A DNA stretch of 10,825 nucleotides from contig DNNX01000081.1 of NCBI GenBank assembly GCA_003497445.1, positions 1-10,825 of the forward strand, given 5' to 3'. Made by a program: the position numbers and the translations under genes. The DNA comes from Acholeplasmataceae bacterium (GTDB lineage Bacteria; Bacillota_I; Bacilli_A; Acholeplasmatales; Acholeplasmataceae). How positions within the stretch are numbered: position 1 is the first letter of the stretch; every line of letters begins with the position of its first letter. Shown one piece after another: positions 1 through 6,908 of the stretch. The notes beneath the pieces are model-generated. The model was not told where the DNA came from, did no database searches, and was given only the letters and a program-made list of their open reading frames with translations.

Positions 1-121
1 CTCTTGAATGCAACTTAAAATTTGAAACCTCACCTTTAAGTGCTATGGAAGTTAAATGTGAATCTGTCTCAAGCTTTGCTTTAATGTATTTTGTAAGTGC
101 AGTGACACTTAAATAATTCAT
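1..121 (-). CDS. xseA: Exodeoxyribonuclease VII large subunit, N-terminal 40 residues (partial)
   Basis: Only the first 40 codons lie in the window; the gene runs off the left edge. The visible protein begins MNYLSVTALTKYIKAKLE and continues to SIALKGEVSNFKLHSR. This is the opening of XseA: the YLSV-ALTKYIK segment leads into the OB-fold, whose first strands carry the GEVSNFK motif that binds single-stranded DNA. The enzyme degrades single-stranded DNA to oligonucleotides together with the small subunit XseB. Its ATG (121-119) overlaps the nusB TGA (120-118) as ATGA, so the two are translationally coupled in one operon, a common nusB-xseA arrangement in Firmicutes. The start is fixed by the overlap and by agreement with the usual XseA N-terminus. 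The catalytic part is outside the window. Confidence 0.88.
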   Translation of the reverse strand, partial: MNYLSVTALTKYIKAKLETDSHLTSIALKGEVSNFKLHSR

Positions 122-504
122 TGACGCTCCTCTATATATTTAGAAATGGTGTCTAATAGTTTATTATTAAATTTTACTTGTTTTTCATCATCTAACATCG
201 AGAATTCTCTCGTTAAATTAAGTGCTTCATTAATTGAGATACTTGGATCTAATTTTAAATTGTTCATTTCATATGTGGATAAGCGAATAATCGCACGATC
301 AACATAAGATAAACGATGGATTTTATAATTGGTCAAACAATCACGAATGATGGCATCAATCTCACTTAAATAATTTGTAATTGTTGTGAGTTCATCTAAA
401 AGTGAAGCATCTGATAAATAATTTGCTTTGATTTCCAACTTCATATTGATGTCATATTGATAGAGCAAGTGCATGAGTTGTGTACGTTTTTCATGTTGTG
501 TCAT
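118..504 (-). CDS. nusB: Transcription antitermination protein NusB
   Basis: A 128-residue all-helical cytoplasmic protein, slightly shorter than the usual 130-150. NusB binds boxA RNA with NusE (ribosomal protein S10) and supports antitermination on rRNA operons. Family marks are visible throughout. There is an early LMHLLYQYD helix, then RLSYVDRAIIRLSTYEM at about residues 63-79. The C-terminal signature INEALNLTREFSMLDDEKQ begins near residue 91, followed by KFNNKLLDTI. The ATG at 504 is preceded by GTGAGG at about 9 bases. A GATAAAAT box (523-530) could be a -10, but no good -35 is present. The gene is separated from the pot operon upstream by a terminator and overlaps xseA downstream by 4 bases. 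Identification is firm from the C-terminal signature. Confidence 0.94.
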   Translation of the reverse strand: MTQHEKRTQLMHLLYQYDINMKLEIKANYLSDASLLDELTTITNYLSEIDAIIRDCLTNYKIHRLSYVDRAIIRLSTYEMNNLKLDPSISINEALNLTREFSMLDDEKQVKFNNKLLDTISKYIEERQ

Positions 505-543
505 AAATTACCTCACTTCCTATTTTATCACAAAACAAAGACG

Positions 544-573
544 AAAAAAAAAGAAGTCAATGACTTCTTTTTT
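544..573 (-). terminator. Rho-independent terminator of the pot operon
   Basis: On the minus strand, 14 bases after the potD stop at 588, the hairpin AAGAAGTC-ATT-GACTTCTT (551-569) is followed by a T run at 550-544. The flanking A and T runs can extend the stem. It separates the pot operon from nusB. The opposite strand also has a T run, but no plus-strand gene ends here. Confidence 0.88.
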
Positions 574-587
574 ACAATATCTAATGA

Positions 588-1667
588 TTAATTTGTTGCT
601 CTCACGCGTGCCCAAAGTTCAGCCATTTTGACCTTTAGATCTGTATTGTATCTAAAAATGGAATCATTGGTTCTCACAACCATACGATAAGAAGCTTCAG
701 CGTATGTTTCATTTGTAATCACATCATTAATCACATCTGTTCTAGGTGCAGTATATCCAACATATTCTGTATTTAATAACATATTGTCAAAACTTGTCAT
801 AAAGTTAATGAAATCATAAGCGGCATCTTTATTAGGGGCATTTTTAGGAATGACAAATGCATCTAACCACACATTGGTTCCAGATGCAGGAACATAATAT
901 CCTAAATCTTCATTTTCATCCATTAAATAAACGGCATCACCTTAATATGTAAGAGCCATCGCATATTGTGTATCTCCAGACACAAGCATTGCATCAAATA
1001 CTTCATCTGTCGCATATGTCACATTGGAATTTCTATCTTGACCAATGAGCCAAGCTTCAGCCGCTTGTAATTGTGCATCTGTTGGATTGTTGATATCGAC
1101 ATCACCGCCATATAGAGATTTTAATGCAACCATAATCATATCTCTTGTTGAGTCATAGAACATAACGTCTTTTTCATATGTATTTAATGCATTCCAACCA
1201 TGTGTCTCTAGTTCTTCTAATGTTATTTTAGTGGAATCATATAAAATACCGAAGTTACCAAAAAAATATGGAACAGAGTAATTTAAAATATTAAAATCTG
1301 CAGGGTCACATCCACAATCTGGCCACAATTCAGTAATTGATGGATCTAAAAGATCTTTGGTCATATTGATACGTGACCAATCGATTGTTTCAAGTAATCC
1401 TTTCACCGCAAGTTCTTCGATGGCGTAATCACTTGGAACCACAAGATCATATCGATTTGATTGATCTTCTACCTGAGGAATGGCAACTTCATTAGAATCA
1501 AAAACAACTAATTCTACTTTGACGCCATATTCCTCCTCAAAAGCATCCAATAAGGATTCATCAATATATTCTGTTGGCATGAATAATTTGATGCTGTTAC
1601 TAGCTTCACAAGAAGCGAGAACTGAAAGTGTTAATGCTAACACGATAAGTACTACGATTTTTTTCAT
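588..1667 (-). pseudogene. potD: Spermidine/putrescine-binding lipoprotein PotD, interrupted by an in-frame TAA
   Basis: The reading frame has 359 codons, close to normal PotD length, but codon 242 (944-942) is TAA. The frame itself is not shifted. Upstream, residues 1-241 start with a lipoprotein signal (MKKIVVLIVLALTLSVLASC, lipobox cysteine 20). Binding-protein motifs follow: EYIDESLLDAFEEEYGVKV, YDLVVPSDYAIEEL and YSVPYFFGNFGILYDS. After the stop the family sequence resumes at once as GDAVYLMDENEDLGYYVP, then TNVWLDAFVIPKNAPN, to the end at 588. Intact PotD proteins read close to ALTYSGDA here, so a TCA to TAA change would explain the stop. The ATG overlaps the potC TGA by 4 bases and has AAGGAGGA inside the end of potC. 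In intact form the protein captures polyamine outside the membrane and delivers it to PotBC. Truncation removes about a third of the protein. A sequencing error or recoding cannot be excluded. Confidence 0.88.
942..944 (-). other. In-frame TAA stop inside potD
   Basis: The minus-strand codons read ATG GCT CTT ACA TAT TAA GGT GAT GCC GTT. The codons on both sides encode conserved PotD sequence in the same frame, so this is a point nonsense change, not an insertion or deletion. Directly after it comes AAGGTGAT, which resembles a ribosome binding site. The next in-frame ATG is at 923, 13 bases beyond AGGTGA, which is a long spacing. Confidence 0.85.
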
Positions 1668-2452
1668 TCTTCTTCCTCCTTAAGGTTTTTTTTGGTTTTA
1701 AAATAATCATAAGTAATTTTCATCCCTATGACTAAAATAATGAGAGTTGATAACGCGTTAATTGTTGGTTCAATTCCACGTTTTAAGGTATACAAGTATA
1801 TGGAGATATTTTTTACAGCAGATCCACTACTTGCAAAATAACTGATGACAAAATCATCAAATGACATGGTAAACGCAATGGCTGCGCCAGCAATAATACC
1901 AATACGAATTTGAGGTAAAATCACATGCCACAATGTTTGAAGCGGTGTGGCACCTAAATCATTAGAAGCAGAAATTAAGTCTGCATCCATTTGTCTTACT
2001 TTAGGATAAACAGTAATCACAACATATGGCACACTAAATGCGATATGTGCAATGATCATTGTGGTAAGGCCACGTTCAATTTGAAATGCACCAAATAAAA
2101 CAAAGAAACTAATGGCGGTGACAATTTCAGGATTCACAATGGGAATGTTATTAAAATTTAGTGTCCATTCTCTTAACCATTTTTTGTTTTTAGATAAACT
2201 AATGGCGCCTAGTGTCCCAATAATAGTAGATATAATGGTAGATATAATCGCAACCAATATGGTTGTGAAGACAGCATCCATAATGGTGCTACTTTCAAAT
2301 AATTTCACATACCATTCAATAGAAAACCCTGTAAACTGAATGAGGGATTTTGAGTCATTGAAACTAAAGATAACGAGACTCATGATTGGTAAATATATGA
2401 TGAGTAAAATGATCCATAAAAATGTTTTAGATGAGAGTGTATGTTTATTCAT
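1664..2452 (-). CDS. potC: Spermidine/putrescine ABC transporter permease PotC
   Basis: A 262-residue inner-membrane permease, the usual PotC length, with about six hydrophobic segments (near 11-31, 57-83, 110-124, 127-150, 181-200 and 232-252). The cytoplasmic EAA loop that docks on the ATPase is SASNDLGATPLQTLWHVILP at residues 161-180, followed by the typical PotC stretch AFTMSFDDFVISYF. With PotB it forms the channel for polyamine import. The start is the ATG at 2452, because GGAGGG lies 6 bases upstream and the protein then begins MNKHTLSSKTF, directly before the first helix. The open frame extends upstream to 2548, but that part lies within potB. The gene overlaps potB by 8 bases and potD by 4. 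The family's EAA glycine is present and nothing looks damaged. Confidence 0.93.
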   Translation of the reverse strand: MNKHTLSSKTFLWIILLIIYLPIMSLVIFSFNDSKSLIQFTGFSIEWYVKLFESSTIMDAVFTTILVAIISTIISTIIGTLGAISLSKNKKWLREWTLNFNNIPIVNPEIVTAISFFVLFGAFQIERGLTTMIIAHIAFSVPYVVITVYPKVRQMDADLISASNDLGATPLQTLWHVILPQIRIGIIAGAAIAFTMSFDDFVISYFASSGSAVKNISIYLYTLKRGIEPTINALSTLIILVIGMKITYDYFKTKKNLKEEEE

Positions 2453-3287
2453 CGCCACCCTCCGTATATTTATCCACTTTTTTAATGGCGTATAAAAATA
2501 CGAGGATAATTCCTGCCATGAGTAAAGCAATCGATGATCCGTAACCAAAATCTCCCTGAGAAATTATGGCATTTTCGATTAAGTTTCCAATTAAGAAACG
2601 TCCAGCACCTAAGTATTTAGGGACTACAAGCGTTGTTGCTGAAGGCAAAAATACCATCATAATACCTGATAATACACCTGAAATACTTAAAGGAATCACG
2701 ACCTTAATAAGTGTTTGAAGCTTGTTTGCACCTAAATCAGATGCAGATTCATATAAAATGATATCAATTTTAGATAACACCGTATATATTGGAAGTACCA
2801 TAAAAGGTAAATACACATAGGTCATCCCAATAATAATTGCAAGATTCGTTCCAATCAGATCCGGTGCAATCATTAAGATTACCTGTTCTAACGCTTTGGT
2901 TCTAAGGAGCATATTGATCCACATGGGAGCAGTTATTAATAAGATGAGTAATGTCTTCGTTTTTGTATTTGACTTTGAAATGATGTAAGCAAGTGGATAT
3001 CCAATCAAAAGTGATACTAATGTTGCAACAAAGGCAAGTCCAATCGATTCTGCCATGAGACCAACGAAGATAGGTTCATTAATGAATCTTAAATAATTAT
3101 CTAAAGTAAAGATGAGTGTAAATGTTTGTGATGTTTCTCTCGATTGAAATGAATACAAAAGCATCAAAAAGATTGGAATCATAATAAGTACTATGATGAG
3201 TGCTTGATAGGGAATCCCAAGGAATCCTTCAAACGTCCAACGTTTTTTTGTTTTTGCTTTTGGTTTAGATATCACAAATGGTTTCAA
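2445..3287 (-). CDS. potB: Spermidine/putrescine ABC transporter permease PotB
   Basis: A 280-residue inner-membrane permease that pairs with PotC. It has a charged N-terminal tail, a first helix near residues 28-47, and further helices to about residue 270. The EAA loop ESASDLGANKLQTLIKVVIP is followed by FLPSATTLVVPKYLGAG, typical of PotB. The start appears to be TTG at 3287-3285. It overlaps the potA stop as TTGA, and GGAG sits 8 bases upstream. The next in-frame ATG would fall inside the first transmembrane helix, so the TTG start is preferred. The stop TAA at 2447-2445 lies inside the start of potC, so potA, potB and potC are all translationally coupled. Membrane topology is inferred from hydrophobicity alone. 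Confidence 0.92.
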   Translation of the reverse strand: MKPFVISKPKAKTKKRWTFEGFLGIPYQALIIVLIMIPIFLMLLYSFQSRETSQTFTLIFTLDNYLRFINEPIFVGLMAESIGLAFVATLVSLLIGYPLAYIISKSNTKTKTLLILLITAPMWINMLLRTKALEQVILMIAPDLIGTNLAIIIGMTYVYLPFMVLPIYTVLSKIDIILYESASDLGANKLQTLIKVVIPLSISGVLSGIMMVFLPSATTLVVPKYLGAGRFLIGNLIENAIISQGDFGYGSSIALLMAGIILVFLYAIKKVDKYTEGGDE

Positions 3288-4507
3288 TTCGAACGCTCCA
3301 TCACATGAATATCTTCAGGAAGAAAAGAGAGTCCTACCTTTTTATTAAGTGGTTGTACATCCGTTGTATGAATCGTATAAATACGATCTTTAGTTTCAAC
3401 ATCAATCTCGTAATGTACGCCTTTAAAAACAATATCAACAACAATCCCTTCAACAAGACCATCTTTTACATCTACAATATCAATGTCTTCTGGTCGAATC
3501 ACGATGTCTACTTCTTCATTGAGTCCAAACCCTTTGTCTACACACGTAAAATCTTGATGATCAAAATGTACAAGAAAATCAGTTTTCATGACACCTTCAA
3601 TAATATTTGATTCACCGATAAAAGTTGCAACAAACTTATTAATAGGTTCATTATAAATGTCGACTGGTGTTCCGACTTGTTGAATTTCACCATGATTCAT
3701 GACAACAATTTTGTCACTCATTGTAAGTGCTTCTTCTTGATCATGTGTAACAAAAACGAAGGTAATGCCTGAGCGTCTTTGGATTTCTTTTAATTCATAT
3801 TGCATTTCTTGACGTAATTTTAAGTCAAGTGCAGCAAGTGGTTCATCTAATAATAAAACCTTTGGTTCATTAATAAGTGCACGTGCGATTGCAACACGTT
3901 GTTGTTGCCCTCCAGATAGTTTATGAACACGTCTATTTTCATAACCTTCAAGACCAACAAGTTTTAAATATTTTCTAACCTTTTCATCCATATCAAGTTT
4001 AATTTGATCAATGGATTCGATAAATGATTGCTTTTTTTCTTGATATGTTTGTTTTAATGTTTCTTTTGTCCAATTGTTTTCTAATGCTTCTTTTTTAAGT
4101 GAACGCTTTAAATCTTTAAGTCTTGTAAAACGTCCGAGTGCTTCTTGTTTCACGCGTAAGCCAAATGCAACATTATCATAAACATCTAAATGTGGAAAAA
4201 GTGCATAACGTTGAAAAACTGTGTTAGTTGGTCTTTTATGTGATGGAATCCCTAAAATGGATTTTCCTTGGAACAATACATCACCTTGTGATGGTTCTAC
4301 AAAACCACCAATAATACGCAGTGTGGTTGTTTTACCACAACCAGATGGTCCTAAAAAAGTCACAAACTCTTGCGCATCAATTTCTAAATCAATGCCACGT
4401 AAAACGACTTGTCCATTGAATTCTTTTGTTAAATCAACAAGTTTAATAAGTGGTTCAGTCATATTTTGCGTATTTTTAACATCTTTCAATGCATCTTTTT
4501 CCATCAT
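3284..4507 (-). CDS. potA: Spermidine/putrescine ABC transporter ATP-binding protein PotA
   Basis: A 407-residue cytoplasmic ATPase that powers polyamine uptake. Motifs in order: Walker A GPSGCGKT (53-60), Q-loop glutamine in VFQR (Q99), signature LSGGQQQ (197-203), Walker B VLLLDE (217-222), D-loop ALD, and switch histidine H255 in VTHDQEEA. After about residue 290 comes a TOBE-type regulatory region containing IRPEDIDIV. Between DNVAFGLRVK and the signature lies a lysine- and glutamate-rich stretch of about 55 residues more than usual (roughly 121-175), predicted helical. Two adjacent ATGs (4507 and 4504) follow AAGGA; the second has the better spacing and would give 406 residues. It is the first gene of the operon, downstream of a consensus promoter, and its TGA overlaps the TTG of potB. 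Confidence 0.94.
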   Translation of the reverse strand: MMEKDALKDVKNTQNMTEPLIKLVDLTKEFNGQVVLRGIDLEIDAQEFVTFLGPSGCGKTTTLRIIGGFVEPSQGDVLFQGKSILGIPSHKRPTNTVFQRYALFPHLDVYDNVAFGLRVKQEALGRFTRLKDLKRSLKKEALENNWTKETLKQTYQEKKQSFIESIDQIKLDMDEKVRKYLKLVGLEGYENRRVHKLSGGQQQRVAIARALINEPKVLLLDEPLAALDLKLRQEMQYELKEIQRRSGITFVFVTHDQEEALTMSDKIVVMNHGEIQQVGTPVDIYNEPINKFVATFIGESNIIEGVMKTDFLVHFDHQDFTCVDKGFGLNEEVDIVIRPEDIDIVDVKDGLVEGIVVDIVFKGVHYEIDVETKDRIYTIHTTDVQPLNKKVGLSFLPEDIHVMERSN

Positions 4508-4550
4508 TTTTCCTTTTGTTTAATGTGTATAAGTCTGACATAGTAAATCA

Positions 4551-4575
4551 TGATTATTGTTTAATCATATTAAAC
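4551..4575 (-). promoter_or_regulatory. Two overlapping, mutually exclusive small inverted repeats in the pot leader
   Basis: Within the predicted untranslated leader of potA, TGATTA-TTGTT-TAATCA (4551-4567) and GTTTAAT-CAT-ATTAAAC (4559-4575) are both perfect inverted repeats, given here as plus-strand sequence. They share bases 4559-4567, so only one RNA hairpin could form at a time. A further palindrome AATCATGATT sits at 4546-4555. The stems are A/T only or nearly so and weak, so they may equally be operator sites or chance. Confidence 0.3.
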
Positions 4576-4609
4576 TATTAGTTCAATGATTTTAAACAAA
4601 TCCACATAC

Positions 4610-4637
4610 ATTATACATAATGTATAAGTATTGTCAA
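4610..4637 (-). promoter_or_regulatory. Consensus promoter of the pot operon
   Basis: Read on the minus strand, a perfect -35 TTGACA (4637-4632) and a perfect -10 TATAAT (4615-4610) are separated by 16 bases. Transcription would start near 4603, giving a leader of about 95 bases before potA. It is the best sigma-70 type promoter in the window. Confidence 0.82.
4611..4627. promoter_or_regulatory. Perfect 8-1-8 palindrome over the pot -10 region, candidate operator
   Basis: TTATACAT-A-ATGTATAA is a perfect inverted repeat with one central base. It covers five bases of the pot -10 box and most of the spacer, a position where a bound dimeric regulator would block the polymerase. No T run follows, so it is not a terminator. 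No regulator gene is visible nearby, and which protein binds it is unknown. Confidence 0.5.
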
Positions 4638-4659
4638 CATAAAAATCAAAAGCTTTAAT
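4631..4659 (+). promoter_or_regulatory. Promoter of the divergent membrane-protein gene
   Basis: A -35 TTGTCA (4631-4636, five of six matches) and a -10 TTTAAT (4654-4659, five of six) are 17 bases apart, upstream of the gene at 4702. The -35 box overlaps the -35 of the pot promoter on the other strand by five bases, so both polymerases could not occupy the region together. A TATAAT at 4677-4682 lies too close to the ribosome binding site to be likely. Confidence 0.55.
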
Positions 4660-4701
4660 TTTTATGTTTTTTAAAATATAATAAACACAAAAGAGGTCTA
4701 T

Positions 4702-5181
4702 ATGTTTCATCAAGCATTACAATTACAAAAAACGCCTAAATACATGACACAAGGATTAATTCTTTTTGTATTATTTATGGTCATATATACCGTTGTTGAT
4801 GGATTAAACATGAGTTATGAAGCAATGGCGATTGAATATTCTGAACTCCTTGTTGTTATCAATGTTTCCATCAATGTTTTTATGTCCCTTGGAAGTACAG
4901 CACTCATGAACTTATCAACGGCAATGGTTGTATTAAAAGGAAAAGAAGGCAAAGCTTCTAATTTTGGAATAATTTCGGTATTATTCGGCATATTAACTTA
5001 TGGATGTACATCCTGTGTGATTGCATTTTTTGCGAGTATTGGTATTGCTTTTTCCGTAGTTGTATTACCTTTCGCAGGACTACCTTACAAACTCATTAGT
5101 GTCATATTGATTATTATTGGACTCATTTGGATGTACCGAGAAATAGAACATGGCGTATGTAAAGTGAATCTATCAAAATAA
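4702..5181 (+). CDS. Small multi-pass membrane protein with a GCTSC motif, function unknown
   Basis: I do not recognise this 159-residue protein. It has about four hydrophobic segments (near residues 16-34, 48-77, 88-118 and 126-145), a short charged cytoplasmic-like loop KGKEGKAS between the second and third, and a charged C-terminus. The most distinctive feature is GCTSCVIAFFASIGIAF, with cysteines 102 and 105 at the membrane face. A C-x-x-C pair there could bind a metal or form a redox disulfide; this is speculation. AGAGG precedes the ATG at 5 bases. The gene is transcribed alone: it diverges from the pot operon, with which it shares the overlapping promoter region, and a terminator starts at its stop codon. 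A link with polyamine transport is possible only through this shared control region. Confidence 0.75.
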   Translation: MFHQALQLQKTPKYMTQGLILFVLFMVIYTVVDGLNMSYEAMAIEYSELLVVINVSINVFMSLGSTALMNLSTAMVVLKGKEGKASNFGIISVLFGILTYGCTSCVIAFFASIGIAFSVVVLPFAGLPYKLISVILIIIGLIWMYREIEHGVCKVNLSK

Positions 5182-5212
5182 AAAAACAGATTGCTTAAAG
5201 TCTGTTTTTTTT
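5181..5212 (+). terminator. Rho-independent terminator after the GCTSC membrane protein
   Basis: AAAAAACAGA (5181-5190) pairs with TCTGTTTTTT (5201-5210) around a 10-base loop, and the T run continues to 5212. The stem begins at the last base of the stop codon. It separates this gene from the exporter operon 100 bases downstream. Confidence 0.82.
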
Positions 5213-5311
5213 ATACAATTAAAGTAAATGTTATCTATATTTATTCAATTAAATTTCGCAATTTTATCTATCGTATCTTTGAACGTAATCCAAATAAAGG
5301 AGGCATCTTAC

Positions 5312-6184
5312 ATGTTTGATGTCAAAGATTTAATGTTTACGTATCCTAAAAATAAAGAGGCTACCATTAAAGGTATTTCTTTTGATATAAAAAAGGGTGA
5401 GATTTTTGGCTTTTTAGGACCTTCTGGCGCTGGAAAATCAACGACTCAAAAATTATTATTGAAGTTGCTCTCAGGAGCAACCGGAGACATACGTTTTAAT
5501 GGAACTTCTATTCTTGAATTAAAGTCTTCTTTTTATGAGTCCATTGGTGTGAGTTTTGAAATGCCGATTCATTTTACAAAAATGACAGCATACGAAAATA
5601 TTCGTTTTTTTCAAGATCTATATGAAAAAAAGGCTGACATTGAAACATTGATGACACGTGTTGGGTTGTGGAAAGATAAAAATAAACTGATTTCAGAGTA
5701 TTCTAAAGGGATGAAAATACGTCTTAACATCGTTCGTGCACTTATTAACCAACCTGTCATGTTATTTTTAGATGAACCAACCAATGGCTTAGATCCTAAA
5801 AATGCCATGATTTTAAAAGATATGATTCGCGAGTATCGTGATCAAGGCGGAACAGTATTTATAACGTCTCATATTATGAGTGATATTGAACAACTATGTG
5901 ATCGTGTTGCATTCATTGTTGATGGCAAGATTGTTGAACTTTCCAGTCCTAGAGACTTAAAAATTCAATATGGTGAAAAAGTTATTAAAGTTGAATACAT
6001 TGAGAACGGCAAGAAACTTGATCAAACATTTGATATGACATTAAAAGATTCTAAAAAGGCACTTTCACAGTTTATTTTAGACCATGATATCGAAACCATT
6101 CATAGTGGTGAAACAACCCTTGAAGATATTTTTATTAAGGTTACAGGTGTCTCACTTAAAGCACCGGAGACACATGATGCATAA
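5312..6184 (+). CDS. ABC-2 type exporter, ATP-binding subunit
   Basis: A 290-residue cytoplasmic ATPase. It has Walker A GPSGAGKS (36-43), signature YSKGMKIRL (130-138), Walker B VMLFLDE (149-155) followed by PTNGLDP, and switch histidine H187 in ITSHIMSDIE. The S-K-G-M signature and the C-terminal tail TLEDIFIKVTG belong to the CcmA/BcrA-type exporters of drugs, peptides or lipids. At the Q-loop position the sequence is GVSFEMP, with glutamate 83 in place of the usual glutamine, a variant seen in this subgroup. The start at 5312 has AAAGGAGG 8 bases upstream. An in-frame upstream ATG at 5228 would add a hydrophobic leader without a ribosome binding site and was rejected. It is the first gene of a four-gene operon and overlaps the next by 8 bases. 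No clear promoter was found in 5213-5290. The substrate cannot be deduced. Confidence 0.92.
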   Translation: MFDVKDLMFTYPKNKEATIKGISFDIKKGEIFGFLGPSGAGKSTTQKLLLKLLSGATGDIRFNGTSILELKSSFYESIGVSFEMPIHFTKMTAYENIRFFQDLYEKKADIETLMTRVGLWKDKNKLISEYSKGMKIRLNIVRALINQPVMLFLDEPTNGLDPKNAMILKDMIREYRDQGGTVFITSHIMSDIEQLCDRVAFIVDGKIVELSSPRDLKIQYGEKVIKVEYIENGKKLDQTFDMTLKDSKKALSQFILDHDIETIHSGETTLEDIFIKVTGVSLKAPETHDA

Positions 6185-6908
6185 CTTAATAAAATTAATT
6201 AAAGGTGAGTTGCAACGACTTCAAAAATATAATGTCACATTGATCAGTTTGATTGTGACACTAATTTGGGTTGCCTTATTGTATTTCATTGATGATACCG
6301 ACGTCTTCTTAATGCTTTTGCCACTTGTTATTATTCTTGATGTGACCATGATGTCTATCATGTATACAGGTGCAGTTATGTATTTTGAGAAATCAGAAAA
6401 TACGATGCTATCAATTCTTGTGACACCTGTTTCACACAAAGACATCATTATTTCAAAAATTATTGCCAATGTCATTCAACAAACAATTTCAACATTGCTA
6501 GTAATTCTTGCGTTTGTTTTATTGAAGGATATTTCAGTTTCTTGGATCATTATTTTATTAATGATGCTTTCGATTGGCTTTCATACATTACTTGGATTTG
6601 TTTTTACCTATACTGCAAAAGATTTTACAACCATGTTGACTAACTTTATGTTTGTCATGATTGTGTTTGCAACACCCTCAATACTTGTTTATGTGAATGT
6701 GATTCAAACAAATGACCTAATAAATTACTTGCTTTTAATGAGTCCATTTGAGCAGGCAACCATTATGATATCAAGTGTATTTACTCAAACATATGATGTG
6801 ATGTTTTTTATGTGCATTGTATTGATGATAACATACTTTGCATTGATGTATCGATGGTATGTGTTACCAAAGTTTTCGAGTTATGTCCAAAAAGGAAGTG
6901 GTGTTTAA
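6177..6908 (+). CDS. ABC-2 type exporter, permease subunit 1
   Basis: A 243-residue membrane protein with about six hydrophobic segments and a short charged N-terminus (HNLIKLIKGELQRLQKY). The cytoplasmic loop FEKSENTMLSILVTPVSHKD near residues 70-89 is the E-x-x-x-T-L--L--TP-S motif of ABC-2 permeases, where the ATPase is thought to dock. Two ATGs (6174 and 6177) follow GGAG (6166-6169). The second has 7 bases of spacing and is preferred; the first would add one methionine. The gene overlaps the ATPase gene by 8 bases and the next permease by one base (TAATG). With the ATPase and the second permease it should form a heteromeric exporter. The overall plan, with an ATPase and two unlike permeases, recalls multidrug export operons, but the substrate is unknown. 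Confidence 0.87.
   Translation: MHNLIKLIKGELQRLQKYNVTLISLIVTLIWVALLYFIDDTDVFLMLLPLVIILDVTMMSIMYTGAVMYFEKSENTMLSILVTPVSHKDIIISKIIANVIQQTISTLLVILAFVLLKDISVSWIIILLMMLSIGFHTLLGFVFTYTAKDFTTMLTNFMFVMIVFATPSILVYVNVIQTNDLINYLLLMSPFEQATIMISSVFTQTYDVMFFMCIVLMITYFALMYRWYVLPKFSSYVQKGSGV

Noticed and set aside
588..923. The C-terminal potD piece as an independent gene
   Set aside because: It continues the upstream potD frame without shift and starts in the middle of a conserved domain; it is part of the interrupted gene.
2453..2548. Upstream extension of potC
   Set aside because: It lies within potB in another frame and lacks PotC similarity; the ATG at 2452 has GGAGGG and starts right before the first membrane helix.
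3278..3610. Plus-strand open frame of 110 codons opposite the end of potA
   Set aside because: It is the shadow of the TOBE-type region of potA, with no ribosome binding site and no recognisable protein features.
4611..4627. The palindrome as a terminator
   Set aside because: It has no T run on either side and sits inside a consensus promoter, so an operator is more sensible.
5228..5311. N-terminal extension of the exporter ATPase by 28 residues from an upstream ATG
   Set aside because: It has no ribosome binding site, encodes a hydrophobic leader foreign to the family, and the ATG at 5312 has AAAGGAGG at ideal spacing followed directly by the normal ATPase start.
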